A stretch of 64,000 bases of DNA, taken from Salinibacter grassmerensis. Its GTDB lineage: Bacteria > Bacteroidota > Rhodothermia > Rhodothermales > Salinibacteraceae. Made by a program: the position numbers and the translations under genes. The notes beneath the pieces are model-generated. The model did not search any database. It was not told the origin of the DNA and worked only from the letters and a program-made list of their open reading frames with translations. Shown piece after piece: positions 49,211 through 57,069 of the stretch (position 1 is its first letter; each line of letters begins with the position of its first letter). The stretch is from positions 842,818-906,817 of the forward strand of contig NZ_CAMTTF010000001.1 in the NCBI RefSeq assembly GCF_947077765.1, written 5' to 3'.

Positions 49211-49729
49211 TCAGCCCGTCGGCTCCGCATCGATCAAGGGGGTCAGGCGCTCGGCCCTCCGAACGTCTTCGAAGGCCCACCCGGAAACCGGTTCGTTCCG
49301 GGGGATGACGGAGACATCGCCCGTCGTCTCGGGCACCACGGCCAGCACCTGCGCCGGGTGGGCGATGCCGTGCTGGCGCAGCTTCGACCGGAGGTCGTCC
49401 TCCGTCACGCGTGCGGCGTCGAGGTGGTCGGACAGCACTTCCTCCCCGGCCATGATGAGAAGGGGTTCATTGTCGACGAGCCGTTCGACCAGGGCGGCGG
49501 CCCGGCGGAGGGTCGAGACGATCCACTGCATGCCGTAGAGCACGGCGAGGCCGGCGGCCCCGACCAACAGCGACGGCCGCTTTGCGAGCAACGTCGAGGC
49601 CACGACGGAGCCGATGGCCACGGTGATCGCGAAGTCGAAGCTCGACATCTTCGAGAAGCTCCGCAGCCCCGTCAGGCGCGTCAGGACGAGCAACGCCGCG
49701 TAGATGCCGATCCCTGTGAGCAGGATCAT
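49211..49729 (-). CDS. DUF421 (YetF-type) membrane protein
   Basis: A 172-residue protein with three N-terminal membrane helices (MILLTGIGIYAALLVLTRLT, MSSFDFAITVAIGSVVASTL, LLVGAAGLAVLYGMQWIVST), the conserved KMSSFDFAITVAIGS pattern and a cytoplasmic domain (LLIMAGEEVLSDHLDAARVT ... LRSKLRQHGIAHPAQVLAVV) typical of YetF/YcaP. Function in bacteria is unclear. It is the last chromosomal gene before the cassette array. Confidence 0.9.
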   Translation of the reverse strand: MILLTGIGIYAALLVLTRLTGLRSFSKMSSFDFAITVAIGSVVASTLLAKRPSLLVGAAGLAVLYGMQWIVSTLRRAAALVERLVDNEPLLIMAGEEVLSDHLDAARVTEDDLRSKLRQHGIAHPAQVLAVVPETTGDVSVIPRNEPVSGWAFEDVRRAERLTPLIDAEPTG

Positions 49730-49985
49730 CGGGAGGGATCACTGCCGGTCATCCATGTCCAGTCAATCATTGTACGGGCGTACTCAAGGAATGGGGAGCG
49801 GGGGCGGCCGCAGTTCCAACCGCGGCGACGTGGGGCTCCGTCCGGCGCCTGCAGAGACCCGCCATCGGTGCCGTCCGGGAGGTGCTGTTCGTTGACGGGG
49901 GCACCGACCCCGAGGAGGGAAGATCACAGCAGGCGTGGGGGATCCGGCGGGACATTGGAGGGCGAGCCTGCGGGCGTTTGGTCGC
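49730..49985. other. Chromosome/integron boundary region
   Basis: No gene is recognised. The sequence stays GC-rich and host-like up to the last attC site at 49986. It marks where the array ends; I see no second integrase or direct repeat here. Confidence 0.5.
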
Positions 49986-50173
49986 GATAACGTGGAAACT
50001 CACCTGATCCGGGTGGGAAAACGTTTCACTTCAACTACCACTGCTCGGACTGCAACGTACGGCGAAGTATCCATCCGTTCGCTTGGTCACTCTTGATCAA
50101 CAAAGTTGAACACCTCTACTGCAATCACACGCAAGTGGCAGCAGCCCGGGTTCAGGTGCAGTGGTGGTTATGT
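49985..50173 (-). repeat. attC site of cassette 11 (array end)
   Basis: GATAAC at 49986-49991 and GTTATG at 50167-50172 bound it. Inner arms CTCACCTGATCCGGG and CCCGGGTTCAGGTG pair imperfectly. It is close kin to the cassette 8 attC (52632). It is the last site of the array, and its R' core reads GTTATC rather than GTTATG. Confidence 0.8.
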
Positions 50174-50324
50174 GAGCCAGTTAAAGCACGAATTGGACAT
50201 CAAACTCGTAGCGAAGTATTCTCGACTTGTTGTAACAGATCGACGCCCGTATGGGCCCTATCGAAAATCCAGGAGGAGTCGTTCTAAACTTATCGGTTCA
50301 GTTCGCAACAGCGCCTGCGACATG

Positions 50325-50879
50325 TCATTCTGAATATCTAGGTATTTCAGAATGAGGGACTGGTACAAACTCGATAGAGCCTCTCGTTTTCTCCAGCGAT
50401 CCGATGTATTTCCCCCGTTCCACCTTAGATTTGGAAAAAGTATCCGCTATAGGTGGGTTTCCTCTAGTGAGGCTAACGCGATAGGTCTGTTTCCGACTCT
50501 CGAAATAGAGTTCACGAGCGGCAAGATCGGAATCTGGGTTCATATATACCTTCATCGGGGTAACCCTCATCTTGCTATTCTCTAAAATTACCGTCTCGTC
50601 ATTTCTAATTTGGACCCTAAACCCTGGCGGAATAAGATATGAAATGCGTGGAAAGTAGTGAAAATAAATATTTTCTCCCGACTTAATCTTTAACTTTTCC
50701 GAACTCTACTGATAATTATGGTACAAAGCGTAGGCCGGATAGGACAACATTAAAAACGCCAAAATAGCCGCCATACTAAACGACCCCACCCATCCACCCA
50801 ATTTATGTATTGCGAAAACAGATAAAATGGATGCTATACAGAGAAAAGCCACTCTCGATATAAAAAGAAGGAAGAACAC
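50325..50879 (-). pseudogene. Cassette 11 gene interrupted by an in-frame amber codon
   Basis: The minus strand holds one continuous frame apart from a single TAG at 50706-50708. Upstream of it, from about GTG 50879, are two hydrophobic helices (LCIASILSVFAIHKLGG and MAAILAFLMLSYPAYALYHN). Downstream, still in frame, a soluble domain reads KIKSGENIYFHYFPRISYLI ... ETVILENSKMRVTPMKVYMN ... SRKQTYRVSLTRG and ends at 50325. The ATG at 50570 lies within the domain, so it is unlikely to be the true start. The gene would encode a membrane-anchored protein of about 184 residues. Either it is a dead cassette or the amber is read through; family unknown. Confidence 0.65.
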
Positions 50880-50903
50880 GATTAGGAGATTTTTCCGAAG
50901 TAA

Positions 50904-51029
50904 ATATAACGGACGAGATTAGCTCGTGAAAAGTCGTGGCAGATCTGCCGCCCGAGCACAAGAAATGACCTCTGTCCCAAGGAGGCAAAACAGATCCAAC
51001 TTTTCGTCATCTACATCGGGGATTATGTG
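50904..51029 (-). repeat. attC site of cassette 10
   Basis: TATAAC at 50905-50910 and GATTATG at 51021-51027 bound it. AGCTCGTGAAAAG (left) pairs with CTTTTCGTCATCT (right). Same family as the cassette 1 attC (58716). Confidence 0.78.
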
Positions 51030-51041
51030 CGTCGTCACCGA

Positions 51042-51473
51042 TCAGTCGGATTCCGAAATAGGAAGTAGCACAAAGGCAGTAAGAACCATGAGGGCCAGAC
51101 CAGCCCCGAAGAACGTAGGATCTCCAACGAGCATCAAATAGATTCCCCCGGAAAGAGCCGTGAAATTAGCAAGCGCCCAGCCGGCGAGGTTGATCTGCCG
51201 TTCCGCTTCGAAATCTTCGGCGGCTTTCCAACGTGATCGGAGTGCAATCACGCCACCGAAGACGCCAAGAAACGTAAGAACGAACCCGTACTCTACGTAT
51301 GCTCCAATCTCCTGAACCAGACCAGCCGCCAGTGGCGGCGTCGCTGGTCCTGGTAGCACGACCCGACCAAGAATCCAGGTAATGACTCCAAAGACCACGA
51401 TGCCCGTCAGCAGCGCAATTCGAACGATGCGAAGGCCCCGTCGCTGATTTTGTGTGTTCGCTGAACCTGACAT
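51042..51473 (-). CDS. Cassette 10 membrane protein, unknown function
   Basis: A 143-residue protein with four hydrophobic segments: IALLTGIVVFGVITWILGRV, VEYGFVLTFLGVFGGVIALR, INLAGWALANFTALSGGIYL and TFFGAGLALMVLTAFVLLPI. A ribosome binding site GAGAGG lies six bases before ATG 51473. The gene ends 13 bases before its attC. It starts 375 bases from the cassette junction, far more than in most cassettes here, because a possible transposase remnant lies between. No family recognised. Confidence 0.78.
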   Translation of the reverse strand: MSGSANTQNQRRGLRIVRIALLTGIVVFGVITWILGRVVLPGPATPPLAAGLVQEIGAYVEYGFVLTFLGVFGGVIALRSRWKAAEDFEAERQINLAGWALANFTALSGGIYLMLVGDPTFFGAGLALMVLTAFVLLPISESD

Positions 51474-51611
51474 CGTACCTCTCAGTGAGTGTGAAGAATG
51501 TGAAGGCGAGCACCATCTAGAACACCGTTGACTTGAGTAGTCAAGCTACTGTGTGGTCCACTTCCCAGTAAGCCCCGACACGCGAGATTGACCGTGCGAG
51601 AAGGTGTGGCA

Positions 51612-51846
51612 TCACTCATCACACAGCAAGTAACCTCGATTAGAATAGCGATACATCTTGAACCACCCTGCGCTGTCACTATTTTGTACTAAGAAAACCC
51701 TGAAGGAGATAGCTATCAAACGTTGAATTGCGGTTTCCGAACGGAACCACTTGACGGGAATCGCAATCTTCGCCCATTCCAGTTCAATTAGATTCAGGCT
51801 TGGACTATGGCGAGGAGACGAAGGAGAGTTCGCTCCTACTGAATAC
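51612..51846 (-). pseudogene. Possible IS630-type transposase C-terminal fragment
   Basis: The minus frame reads SPSLNLIELEWAKIAIPVKW just inside cassette 10. This resembles the last DDE motif of IS630/Tc1 transposases (YSPDLNPIE-x-x-W), with the usual Asp changed to Ser. It continues through LIAISFRVFLVQNSDS to a stop at 51612. The N-terminal catalytic parts are absent and no inverted repeats were identified. Assignment rests on one motif. Confidence 0.4.
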
Positions 51847-51847
51847 A

Positions 51848-52037
51848 CATAACGATTTAGCTGAGGTGCGGAGGGCGAAAAAACGCTAACCGAAGCGCTT
51901 ACCGACAAAAATAACAACGCCAGACGGAGTTTCCATTCTCCGGAATCGCTACTCCTGACCAGCGAAGTTGAGACTGCTCAACAGACCTCGATCGATGACA
52001 GCCTCAGCCCTCCGTCACCCCTAGCGGGGGTTATGTG
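51848..52037 (-). repeat. attC site of cassette 9
   Basis: CATAAC at 51848-51853 and GTTATG at 52030-52035 bound it. GCTGAGGTGCGGAGGGCG (left) and CAGCCCTCCGTCACCCCTAG (right) are the inverted arms. Same family as the cassette 2 attC (58035). The cassette 9 stop codon lies inside the right core. Confidence 0.85.
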
Positions 52038-52606
52038 TCCTCCTTGTCCAAATATGGAGCAAGCTCATCTCGGAGGTGTTCGGTGACCATTTCTTTTTCT
52101 TCAATTGAGACGTGAACGAAATCAGGATGCGTTTCCCCATTGGTGACACCGTGCCACTTCATGAAAAAGCACTGGCTAAATTCTTTCCTCAACCTTACGT
52201 CTAAGTATTTTATCCCCAATACGACGAAGTGAGGGGGAGTCTCGTTAGGTAGATGTAATCCATCATTGTACCAAGGGGTTGGAGCGTTTGCGTCGACAAC
52301 ATTACCTATTGAGAACTCAAAACTATAGTCGGGGTCACCTGAAAGATCGCTCTCTACGAAGAGAAGTATTCCCTTCACATCAGTTGCTGAGTAGACTCCT
52401 GTATTCTCAAGCGTAATTTGGACTCGAAAGGGAGGACTGTCAGGTAGGGGCTTGATTCCCGGCTCCGAAATAGTGAAGAAGACTCTCTTATTTTTTCGCT
52501 CCTCCTCAGCAGATTTCCGTGCATTCCATACCGTGAACAGAGCTGCAATTGCCGAGATGGCTCCCGCGACTGCGGATACGGCTGTCCATACAATTTTGGG
52601 TTCCAT
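52031..52606 (-). CDS. Cassette 9 membrane-anchored protein
   Basis: A 191-residue protein with one N-terminal helix (VWTAVSAVAGAISAIAALFT), a basic stretch (NARKSAEEERKNK) and a soluble beta-rich domain (RVQITLENTGVYSATDVKGI ... LLFVESDLSGDPDYSFEFSI). It resembles bacterial single-span proteins of unknown role. The start is 26 bases from the junction, and its TAA stop is formed by the attC R'' core (CATAAC). Family unknown. Confidence 0.78.
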   Translation of the reverse strand: MEPKIVWTAVSAVAGAISAIAALFTVWNARKSAEEERKNKRVFFTISEPGIKPLPDSPPFRVQITLENTGVYSATDVKGILLFVESDLSGDPDYSFEFSIGNVVDANAPTPWYNDGLHLPNETPPHFVVLGIKYLDVRLRKEFSQCFFMKWHGVTNGETHPDFVHVSIEEKEMVTEHLRDELAPYLDKEDT

Positions 52607-52631
52607 AGACGACTTGATTCATCAGAGACAC

Positions 52632-52819
52632 ATAACGAGAAAACTCACCTGACCCGGGCGAGGAACCGTTCAGTTGCGCCCGGTGCCGCTAGAACTGAAA
52701 CGTACGACGCGGTATCCATTCGTTTGCATCGTCACTCTCGGTCAGCGAAGCCGAACTGCTCTACCGTGACCGCTCGAAAGCGGCAGCAGCCCGGGTTCAG
52801 GTGTAGTGGTGGTTATGCC
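52632..52819 (-). repeat. attC site of cassette 8
   Basis: CATAAC at 52632-52637 and GTTATG at 52812-52817 bound it. CTCACCTGACCCGGGC (left) pairs with GCCCGGGTTCAGGTG (right). Very similar to the array-end attC at 49985. Confidence 0.87.
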
Positions 52820-52861
52820 GCAAATATTGGGAAAATCTTGAGTCCCCCTTTGGCTTCTTAC

Positions 52862-53458
52862 TCAAAACCCGTACGTGAGAGTTGCTTCAAACATGAGTGC
52901 ATGCAGTTGGCGGTTATAGGGCGTATCCAGTGCTTCCTCTGGCTCTTCTAGAAAGGATGCCTTGTAACCGAACGAAACCCCAATATCGATTGAGGGACTA
53001 ATGCTCAGCGTGGGGGTGAGTGCTACCCACGTAGAAATGCTGTTGCTTCCCATAGCGTCTTCCGAGGCTTGGAAGCTGAATCGGGTATAACCAATCCCGG
53101 CTTCCGGAATTACACTCAAAGAGCGCGTCAAAGAAATATAGTATCCAAATCCTGATCTAACCGAATATAGGTTTGCTGTCACATCAGTACGGTCGAGGTT
53201 GAGGCGTCCGTATCTAACAGCGGGGCGAAATATTAACTGCTGTGAGAGGGGATAGTTATAGATAAGTTCGCCTCCCACGATTCCGTCATACTCAGATAGG
53301 AATGTATCTCCAATAGTCAACGGATAACCAGCTTTCAGCGTCAGACTCCTCTTTTGAGCTGCGGTGTCCCCAGGTGTAGCAAGAAAAGGTATTGACAATA
53401 TTGTGATTAAGAAGGTGGTCCTTTTTAGGACTATACCTAATCTAAAAGACTGACTCAT
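52862..53458 (-). CDS. Cassette 8 outer membrane beta-barrel-like protein
   Basis: A 198-residue exported protein. A signal peptide (RTTFLITILSIPFLATPGDTAAQ) leads to alternating strands: SLTLKAGYPLTIGDTFLSEY, GGELIYNYPLSQQLIFRPAV, RSGFGYYISLTRSLSVIPEA, ISTWVALTPTLSISPSIDIG, ending in LMFEATLTYGF with a C-terminal Phe. This is the pattern of small porin-like beta-barrels of Bacteroidota. Start 84 bases from the junction. Family unknown. Confidence 0.8.
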   Translation of the reverse strand: MSQSFRLGIVLKRTTFLITILSIPFLATPGDTAAQKRSLTLKAGYPLTIGDTFLSEYDGIVGGELIYNYPLSQQLIFRPAVRYGRLNLDRTDVTANLYSVRSGFGYYISLTRSLSVIPEAGIGYTRFSFQASEDAMGSNSISTWVALTPTLSISPSIDIGVSFGYKASFLEEPEEALDTPYNRQLHALMFEATLTYGF

Positions 53459-53540
53459 GGTAGCTAATGTGTTTGGTGCATCTATTGAACCCTCATTGAA
53501 AGGCCGCTCAAAGCAGAGGAGAGGTAACGCCTCATATGCG

Positions 53541-53645
53541 GCATAACGGAAGAGCTCAGCTGAAATGGGTAGGAAAAGGCTCGACAGAATTTGACTCGAC
53601 CGACACGGACTCAGCCCATTTTCAGCTGTAGCGTAGGGTTATGGC
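53541..53645 (-). repeat. attC site of cassette 7
   Basis: CATAAC at 53542-53547 and GTTATG at 53638-53643 bound a short site of about 105 bases. CTCAGCTGAAATGGG (left) pairs with CCCATTTTCAGCTG (right). Same family as the cassette 6 attC. Confidence 0.87.
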
Positions 53646-53650
53646 GCACA

Positions 53651-54487
53651 TTACGTTGTGTAGCGCCCAAACATGCACAACGACTCCAGCTCTTCAAGTT
53701 CTGAATGAGGAATATTTCCTAGCTCCATAAGCGTGTATAGCCGCTCGCCTAACTTCGAGACTGCATATTTGCGTGGTTCATAAGGATAATCCAAATATGC
53801 TTCTACACCCATTAGAATTCTCATGCGCTGGGCTTCTGCAGCCTCATGCAGGAAATCGAAAGGGGGCGATTCTAAATCCTGCAGGTTAGCAGAATCAACC
53901 TCAGGGGTATCTCTCCAGCCAAGCGCGAATTCTGACAGGCGATTTAGATACGACAGCAACGTCATCTGCCTCCAACTCATGCGCTCTGCTGCCTCAACTA
54001 GCACATTAGCTCTGGATTGGTCTATGGAGGAATCGAAACAAATATTAGCTAGAAGATAACCAATGTATTCAATTTTTCTTTCCTCATGTTCACGCTGGGC
54101 CGCAATTATTCCGCCCTCAAGTACTTCCTCACCAGAGGATCTGTCCGTTTCCTCGTCAAAAAAATTATCTGACCGAAGCGTGTCACCACTATCTCGTCGT
54201 TGTTCTATTCGCTGCGCAGCATAGTATAATGCGGAAACAACACGCTTCTCTTCTCGACTACTGAGAAAACGACTATTGAACTCAAGAACTAGTCGATGAA
54301 GAGCATCGGTTAACCATGGTCCTAATGAAGCTCCGAGCACAGCTCCTGCTGGATCACCTTTAGTTAGTGCGCCTCCGAGAAGAACCCCAACGCCTCTTCC
54401 AGTACTCCGAACACTAGTTTCTATAATTTCGGGAAGCGGTGAGTCACTGCTATTTGCATCCATATTCGACACTCGACTGTGTGCCAT
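53651..54487 (-). CDS. Cassette 7 protein of unknown function
   Basis: A 278-residue protein if translation begins at ATG 54487, which is created by the integron core site itself (GTTATGG). The alternative start is ATG 54463 (270 residues, MDANSSDSPLPEI). The N-terminal part has a Gly/Ala-rich amphipathic stretch (VGVLLGGALTKGDPAGAVLG, possibly membrane-associating), the rest is helical and charged (REEKRVVSALYYAAQRIEQR, NVLVEAAERMSWRQMTLLSY). I recognise no family; the middle resembles uncharacterised helical proteins found in accessory regions. It ends eight bases before its attC. Confidence 0.75.
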   Translation of the reverse strand: MAHSRVSNMDANSSDSPLPEIIETSVRSTGRGVGVLLGGALTKGDPAGAVLGASLGPWLTDALHRLVLEFNSRFLSSREEKRVVSALYYAAQRIEQRRDSGDTLRSDNFFDEETDRSSGEEVLEGGIIAAQREHEERKIEYIGYLLANICFDSSIDQSRANVLVEAAERMSWRQMTLLSYLNRLSEFALGWRDTPEVDSANLQDLESPPFDFLHEAAEAQRMRILMGVEAYLDYPYEPRKYAVSKLGERLYTLMELGNIPHSELEELESLCMFGRYTT

Positions 54488-54673
54488 AACGACAACGCTC
54501 AGCTGAAATGGACACAGAAATGCCTGACAGATTCTGATCGCTAGAACGATTTCGCCGGGCGCAGTTGCCATCCACCAGCGTCGTTAAATTGGACCCGTGG
54601 AGGCGAACGCGCTTGACTGGACTCGATCGAAAACGGCACCAGTCCATTTTCAGCTGTAGCCGTGGGTTATGGC
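54484..54673 (-). repeat. attC site of cassette 6
   Basis: CATAAC at 54485-54490 and GTTATG at 54666-54671 bound it. GCTCAGCTGAAATGG (left) pairs with CCATTTTCAGCTG (right). The left core also forms the start codon of the cassette 7 gene. Confidence 0.87.
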
Positions 54674-54722
54674 AAATGCCTGGTGAGATAAATATTCCGT
54701 ACACTATCCCATGCGCGTATTT

Positions 54723-55115
54723 TTAAGTGCCGCTAAGCACAACAGTTAACCAGAGTATTGACATACCGGAGTATGCGACGTACGACTTTGAGATAACTTT
54801 TTTCGTACTAAAAACAAAGTTCTTTATATCGCTTCTTACATCTTTATCAAGTTCATCCTTAGCTTCGAGATTAGTTCCCTCCGTTGTACTATAGGGTAAC
54901 TTTGCACAGAAGCAAGCAGTGAGAGTCAGGAAAATGAGTGAGAGCTGTCCCCATATCCAGCCTCCATTAGCGAAGTGTATCGCGGTGGCTATCATGAATG
55001 CGGGCAGGCCAACGCGAAAATTCAGCAGTCGCGCCTGCTCAGTGTGCACCGTCTGAAGCGCCTCGAGGTACCGGCTGTACCGTACGGCCCTCTTATAAGA
55101 ACCTGAGATTCCCAT
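54723..55115 (-). CDS. Cassette 6 membrane protein
   Basis: A 130-residue protein with two central helices (LPAFMIATAIHFANGGWIWG and LSLIFLTLTACFCAKLPYST) and a third near the C-terminus (SYVAYSGMSILWLTVVL). The N-terminus is basic (YKRAVRYSRYLEAL). The gene starts 340 bases from the cassette junction because a hairpin element lies between. It ends about 50 bases before its attC. No family recognised. Confidence 0.72.
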   Translation of the reverse strand: MGISGSYKRAVRYSRYLEALQTVHTEQARLLNFRVGLPAFMIATAIHFANGGWIWGQLSLIFLTLTACFCAKLPYSTTEGTNLEAKDELDKDVRSDIKNFVFSTKKVISKSYVAYSGMSILWLTVVLSGT

Positions 55116-55194
55116 AGCTAGGTGACAACCTGTGAATGAGCCGAAGCGAGAGTTTACAACATTAGTATACGGTACTTCTGAGACAAAAGTTTAC

Positions 55195-55420
55195 TAAACC
55201 ACCCTCGACTGGAAGTCGAGGGGTTTTGTGGAGGGTGTGACGACTGGAAGTCGGCTAAAGGCTCAACCTTCAAATGTGGGTGCCGACTTCTCTCTTGCCT
55301 TTCGATCCAATTCTCCATCCAGCTGTCGAATGCGAAAGACTCGGTCTCTCAGCAAGACCTCGTCTTCCATACAGCGATGCTAAAGCGGCTCGTCTGAAAG
55401 ACGAGGGTTTTGAACCAGGT
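55195..55420 (-). mobile_element. IS200/IS605-like palindrome-bounded element without transposase
   Basis: Two hairpins with 3-nt loops bound it: CCCTCGACT-gga-AGTCGAGGG (55202-55222) and CTCGTCT-gaa-AGACGAG (55389-55405); each is followed by GTTTTG on the plus strand. A third, CGACT-gga-AGTCG, lies at 55240-55252. Subterminal hairpins with tiny loops are typical of IS200/IS605 ends and of their transposase-less derivatives. A 35-codon frame (55263-55370, minus, MEDEVLLRDRVFRIRQLDGE) lies inside. The element fills the expanded leader of cassette 6. Confidence 0.55.
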
Positions 55421-55453
55421 ACGTGGAAATAAATTTGGTAGTAAAGTGCTTCT

Positions 55454-55645
55454 CCATAACGGACGAACTTAGCTCGCGAGCGGCCAGGAAGAGGTCAGCA
55501 ATATTGCACTCCGGTAGACCAATATAGATGGGGCAATGTCCATTCGCTCATAAGGCCGGTACCGATCAACGAAGACGAATTGCATCACCGAAAACACTTG
55601 ATAATTAGCACAGGCCGCTCGTCAGCTACAGTGATGGTTATGGCG
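55454..55645 (-). repeat. attC site of cassette 5
   Basis: CATAAC at 55455-55460 and GTTATG at 55637-55642 bound it. TTAGCTCGCGAGCGGCC (left) pairs with GGCCGCTCGTCAGCTAC (right). A second GTTATG at 55669-55674 lies inside the cassette 5 gene. Confidence 0.82.
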
Positions 55646-55649
55646 CGTC

Positions 55650-55898
55650 CTACGGCCTTTGGCGTCGGGTTATGCCTGACATTTTCTCGTCCTCTTGGGC
55701 TGAGCTTCCATGCACGTAGTTGACCCGGACGAGAATTCCAAACTGCACAATTAGTGCAGCAATTCCCACTGGATCATTCAAGCCGGTGCGAAGCATAACA
55801 AGGGTCATGGTGAAAATGAGAAGAGACTGGACTACTAGGTCGTCTCCATTTCCTGCCCTGGTGAACCAGTCTGACATCTTTGCGAACCAATTTGACAT
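55650..55898 (-). CDS. Cassette 5 small membrane protein
   Basis: An 82-residue protein with two hydrophobic helices (VVQSLLIFTMTLVMLRTGLN and VGIAALIVQFGILVRVNYVH) after an aromatic N-terminus (MSNWFAKMSDWFTRAGNG). Its tail is basic. The start lies 36 bases from the junction and the stop five bases from the attC, so cassette boundaries fit the gene tightly. Function unknown. Confidence 0.75.
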   Translation of the reverse strand: MSNWFAKMSDWFTRAGNGDDLVVQSLLIFTMTLVMLRTGLNDPVGIAALIVQFGILVRVNYVHGSSAQEDEKMSGITRRQRP

Positions 55899-55932
55899 CG
55901 CCCTCTGGAATCAATTCAGAATGCTAGACGCG

Positions 55933-56046
55933 CGATAACGGGGACATTCAGCCGCGACGGGCTTCGAAACCTAGGAAAACAGCAGAGTAGACGCCAACTA
56001 TCAAAGTGGCACCCGCCCGTCGTCGGCTGTAATAGGGGGTTATGCC
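55933..56046 (-). repeat. attC site of cassette 4
   Basis: GATAAC at 55934-55939 and GTTATG at 56039-56044 bound it. ATTCAGCCGCGACGGGC (left) pairs with GCCCGTCGTCGGCTGTAAT (right). A family of its own in this array. Confidence 0.83.
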
Positions 56047-56056
56047 TACATTAACA

Positions 56057-56896
56057 TCAAATCACTAGCAACTGGTATAGACCGATTCCCGCAGCTGTAC
56101 AGAATCCCCCCACCACTAGCGTGGCCACGTATGAGGCGATAGTCTTCCATGCGGTATGCCAGACAGCTTCTCGGTAGAAAGCCCGCCCTGCCCAAACGAC
56201 GTAAGTAGTGAACACTCCCAGCCAAGTGAGTCCCTCCACGTCACCGCTCAATTCAGCACCCGTGCCAACTATCGCAAATACGTCAATAATTGCCACCACA
56301 AGAATGCTTTGCGCCAGAAGATACAGCAAGAAGGCGTAGTGCTCAGCAAGGGTCAAACGACCACTGCGGTGGAGCAGCCATTGGCTCGCGGCAATAGGTA
56401 TTGCGATGACCGCATACAAGAGGCTAATCTGGAGAGCCACGAAATGAGCGTCCCAGAACCCGTTTCCGCTGTTCGCGCTGGCCGAGGCAACATCTAACAT
56501 GCCGAATAGAGCCGAGAGACCGATGTTTAGGGCAACGATGAGAACGTAGTAGCGCAGTGGATTCAGGTAAGTCACGCGGTTTCCCTCCACGTAATCCCGA
56601 ACCATCGAGCCGGGACGCGTGAACAGATTCCATGCAGTTTGGAGTGTCTTGAAGTCCAGATCGAAGAGCCCCTGTAGGAGGCTACCCACAAGTTGTGAGA
56701 AACGTAGGCGCTGAGTCTGAGCCGACTGGCCACAACGATAGCAGTAGTCGCCCTGTAGCGGGGCCTGGCAATTCATGCACCGATTCGAAGCGGCAGATGA
56801 GGACAACTCAGTCTCCATCCTGCCACCTGGTTCTGCATCAGCCTCGTGGGGCGGAGTACCGGGTGACGTGCTTGTTTCTGAGGCTGAAGATGACAT
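56057..56896 (-). CDS. Cassette 4 zinc-ribbon membrane protein (DUF3667-like)
   Basis: A 279-residue protein. After a low-complexity Ser/Pro/Glu head, a zinc ribbon (CMNCQAPLQGDYCYRCGQ, four Cys in two CxxC pairs) precedes several helices: YYVLIVALNIGLSALFGMLD, LQISLLYAVIAIPIAASQWL, YAFLLYLLAQSILVVAIIDV, and YVATLVVGGFCTAAGIGLYQ. The ribbon plus LDFKTLQTAWNLFTRPGSMV and EGNRVTYLNPLRYYV is the DUF3667 pattern common in Bacteroidota. The start is 30 bases from the junction. Function unknown. Confidence 0.85.
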   Translation of the reverse strand: MSSSASETSTSPGTPPHEADAEPGGRMETELSSSAASNRCMNCQAPLQGDYCYRCGQSAQTQRLRFSQLVGSLLQGLFDLDFKTLQTAWNLFTRPGSMVRDYVEGNRVTYLNPLRYYVLIVALNIGLSALFGMLDVASASANSGNGFWDAHFVALQISLLYAVIAIPIAASQWLLHRSGRLTLAEHYAFLLYLLAQSILVVAIIDVFAIVGTGAELSGDVEGLTWLGVFTTYVVWAGRAFYREAVWHTAWKTIASYVATLVVGGFCTAAGIGLYQLLVI

Positions 56897-56924
56897 GGGT
56901 TACAACCTTTTGTTTTCCACGTAG

Positions 56925-57049
56925 GCATAACGTGAAGCTCACCTGCGAAAAGTCGCGGCGCTTCCATTATCGAAGGCAACGGAAGCACCAACGTTCGTAG
57001 AACGCAAATCGGCCTCCTCTTTTCGTCAGGTGTAGCGATGTGTTATGCC
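56925..57049 (-). repeat. attC site of cassette 3
   Basis: CATAAC at 56926-56931 and GTTATG at 57042-57047 bound it. AGCTCACCTGCGAAAAG (left) pairs with CTTTTCGTCAGGTGTAGC (right). It combines elements of two other families in the array. Confidence 0.83.
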
Positions 57050-57069
57050 TCTACAGTTCTAGAAATCAT

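Noticed and set aside
49767-50003. A 78-codon minus-strand frame at the integron boundary
   Set aside because: Composition is Pro/Arg/Ser-rich without motifs and it crosses into an attC site.
50093-50333. Plus-strand open frames overlapping the array-end attC
   Set aside because: They run through the palindromic attC sequence, oppose the cassette direction and have no domain character.
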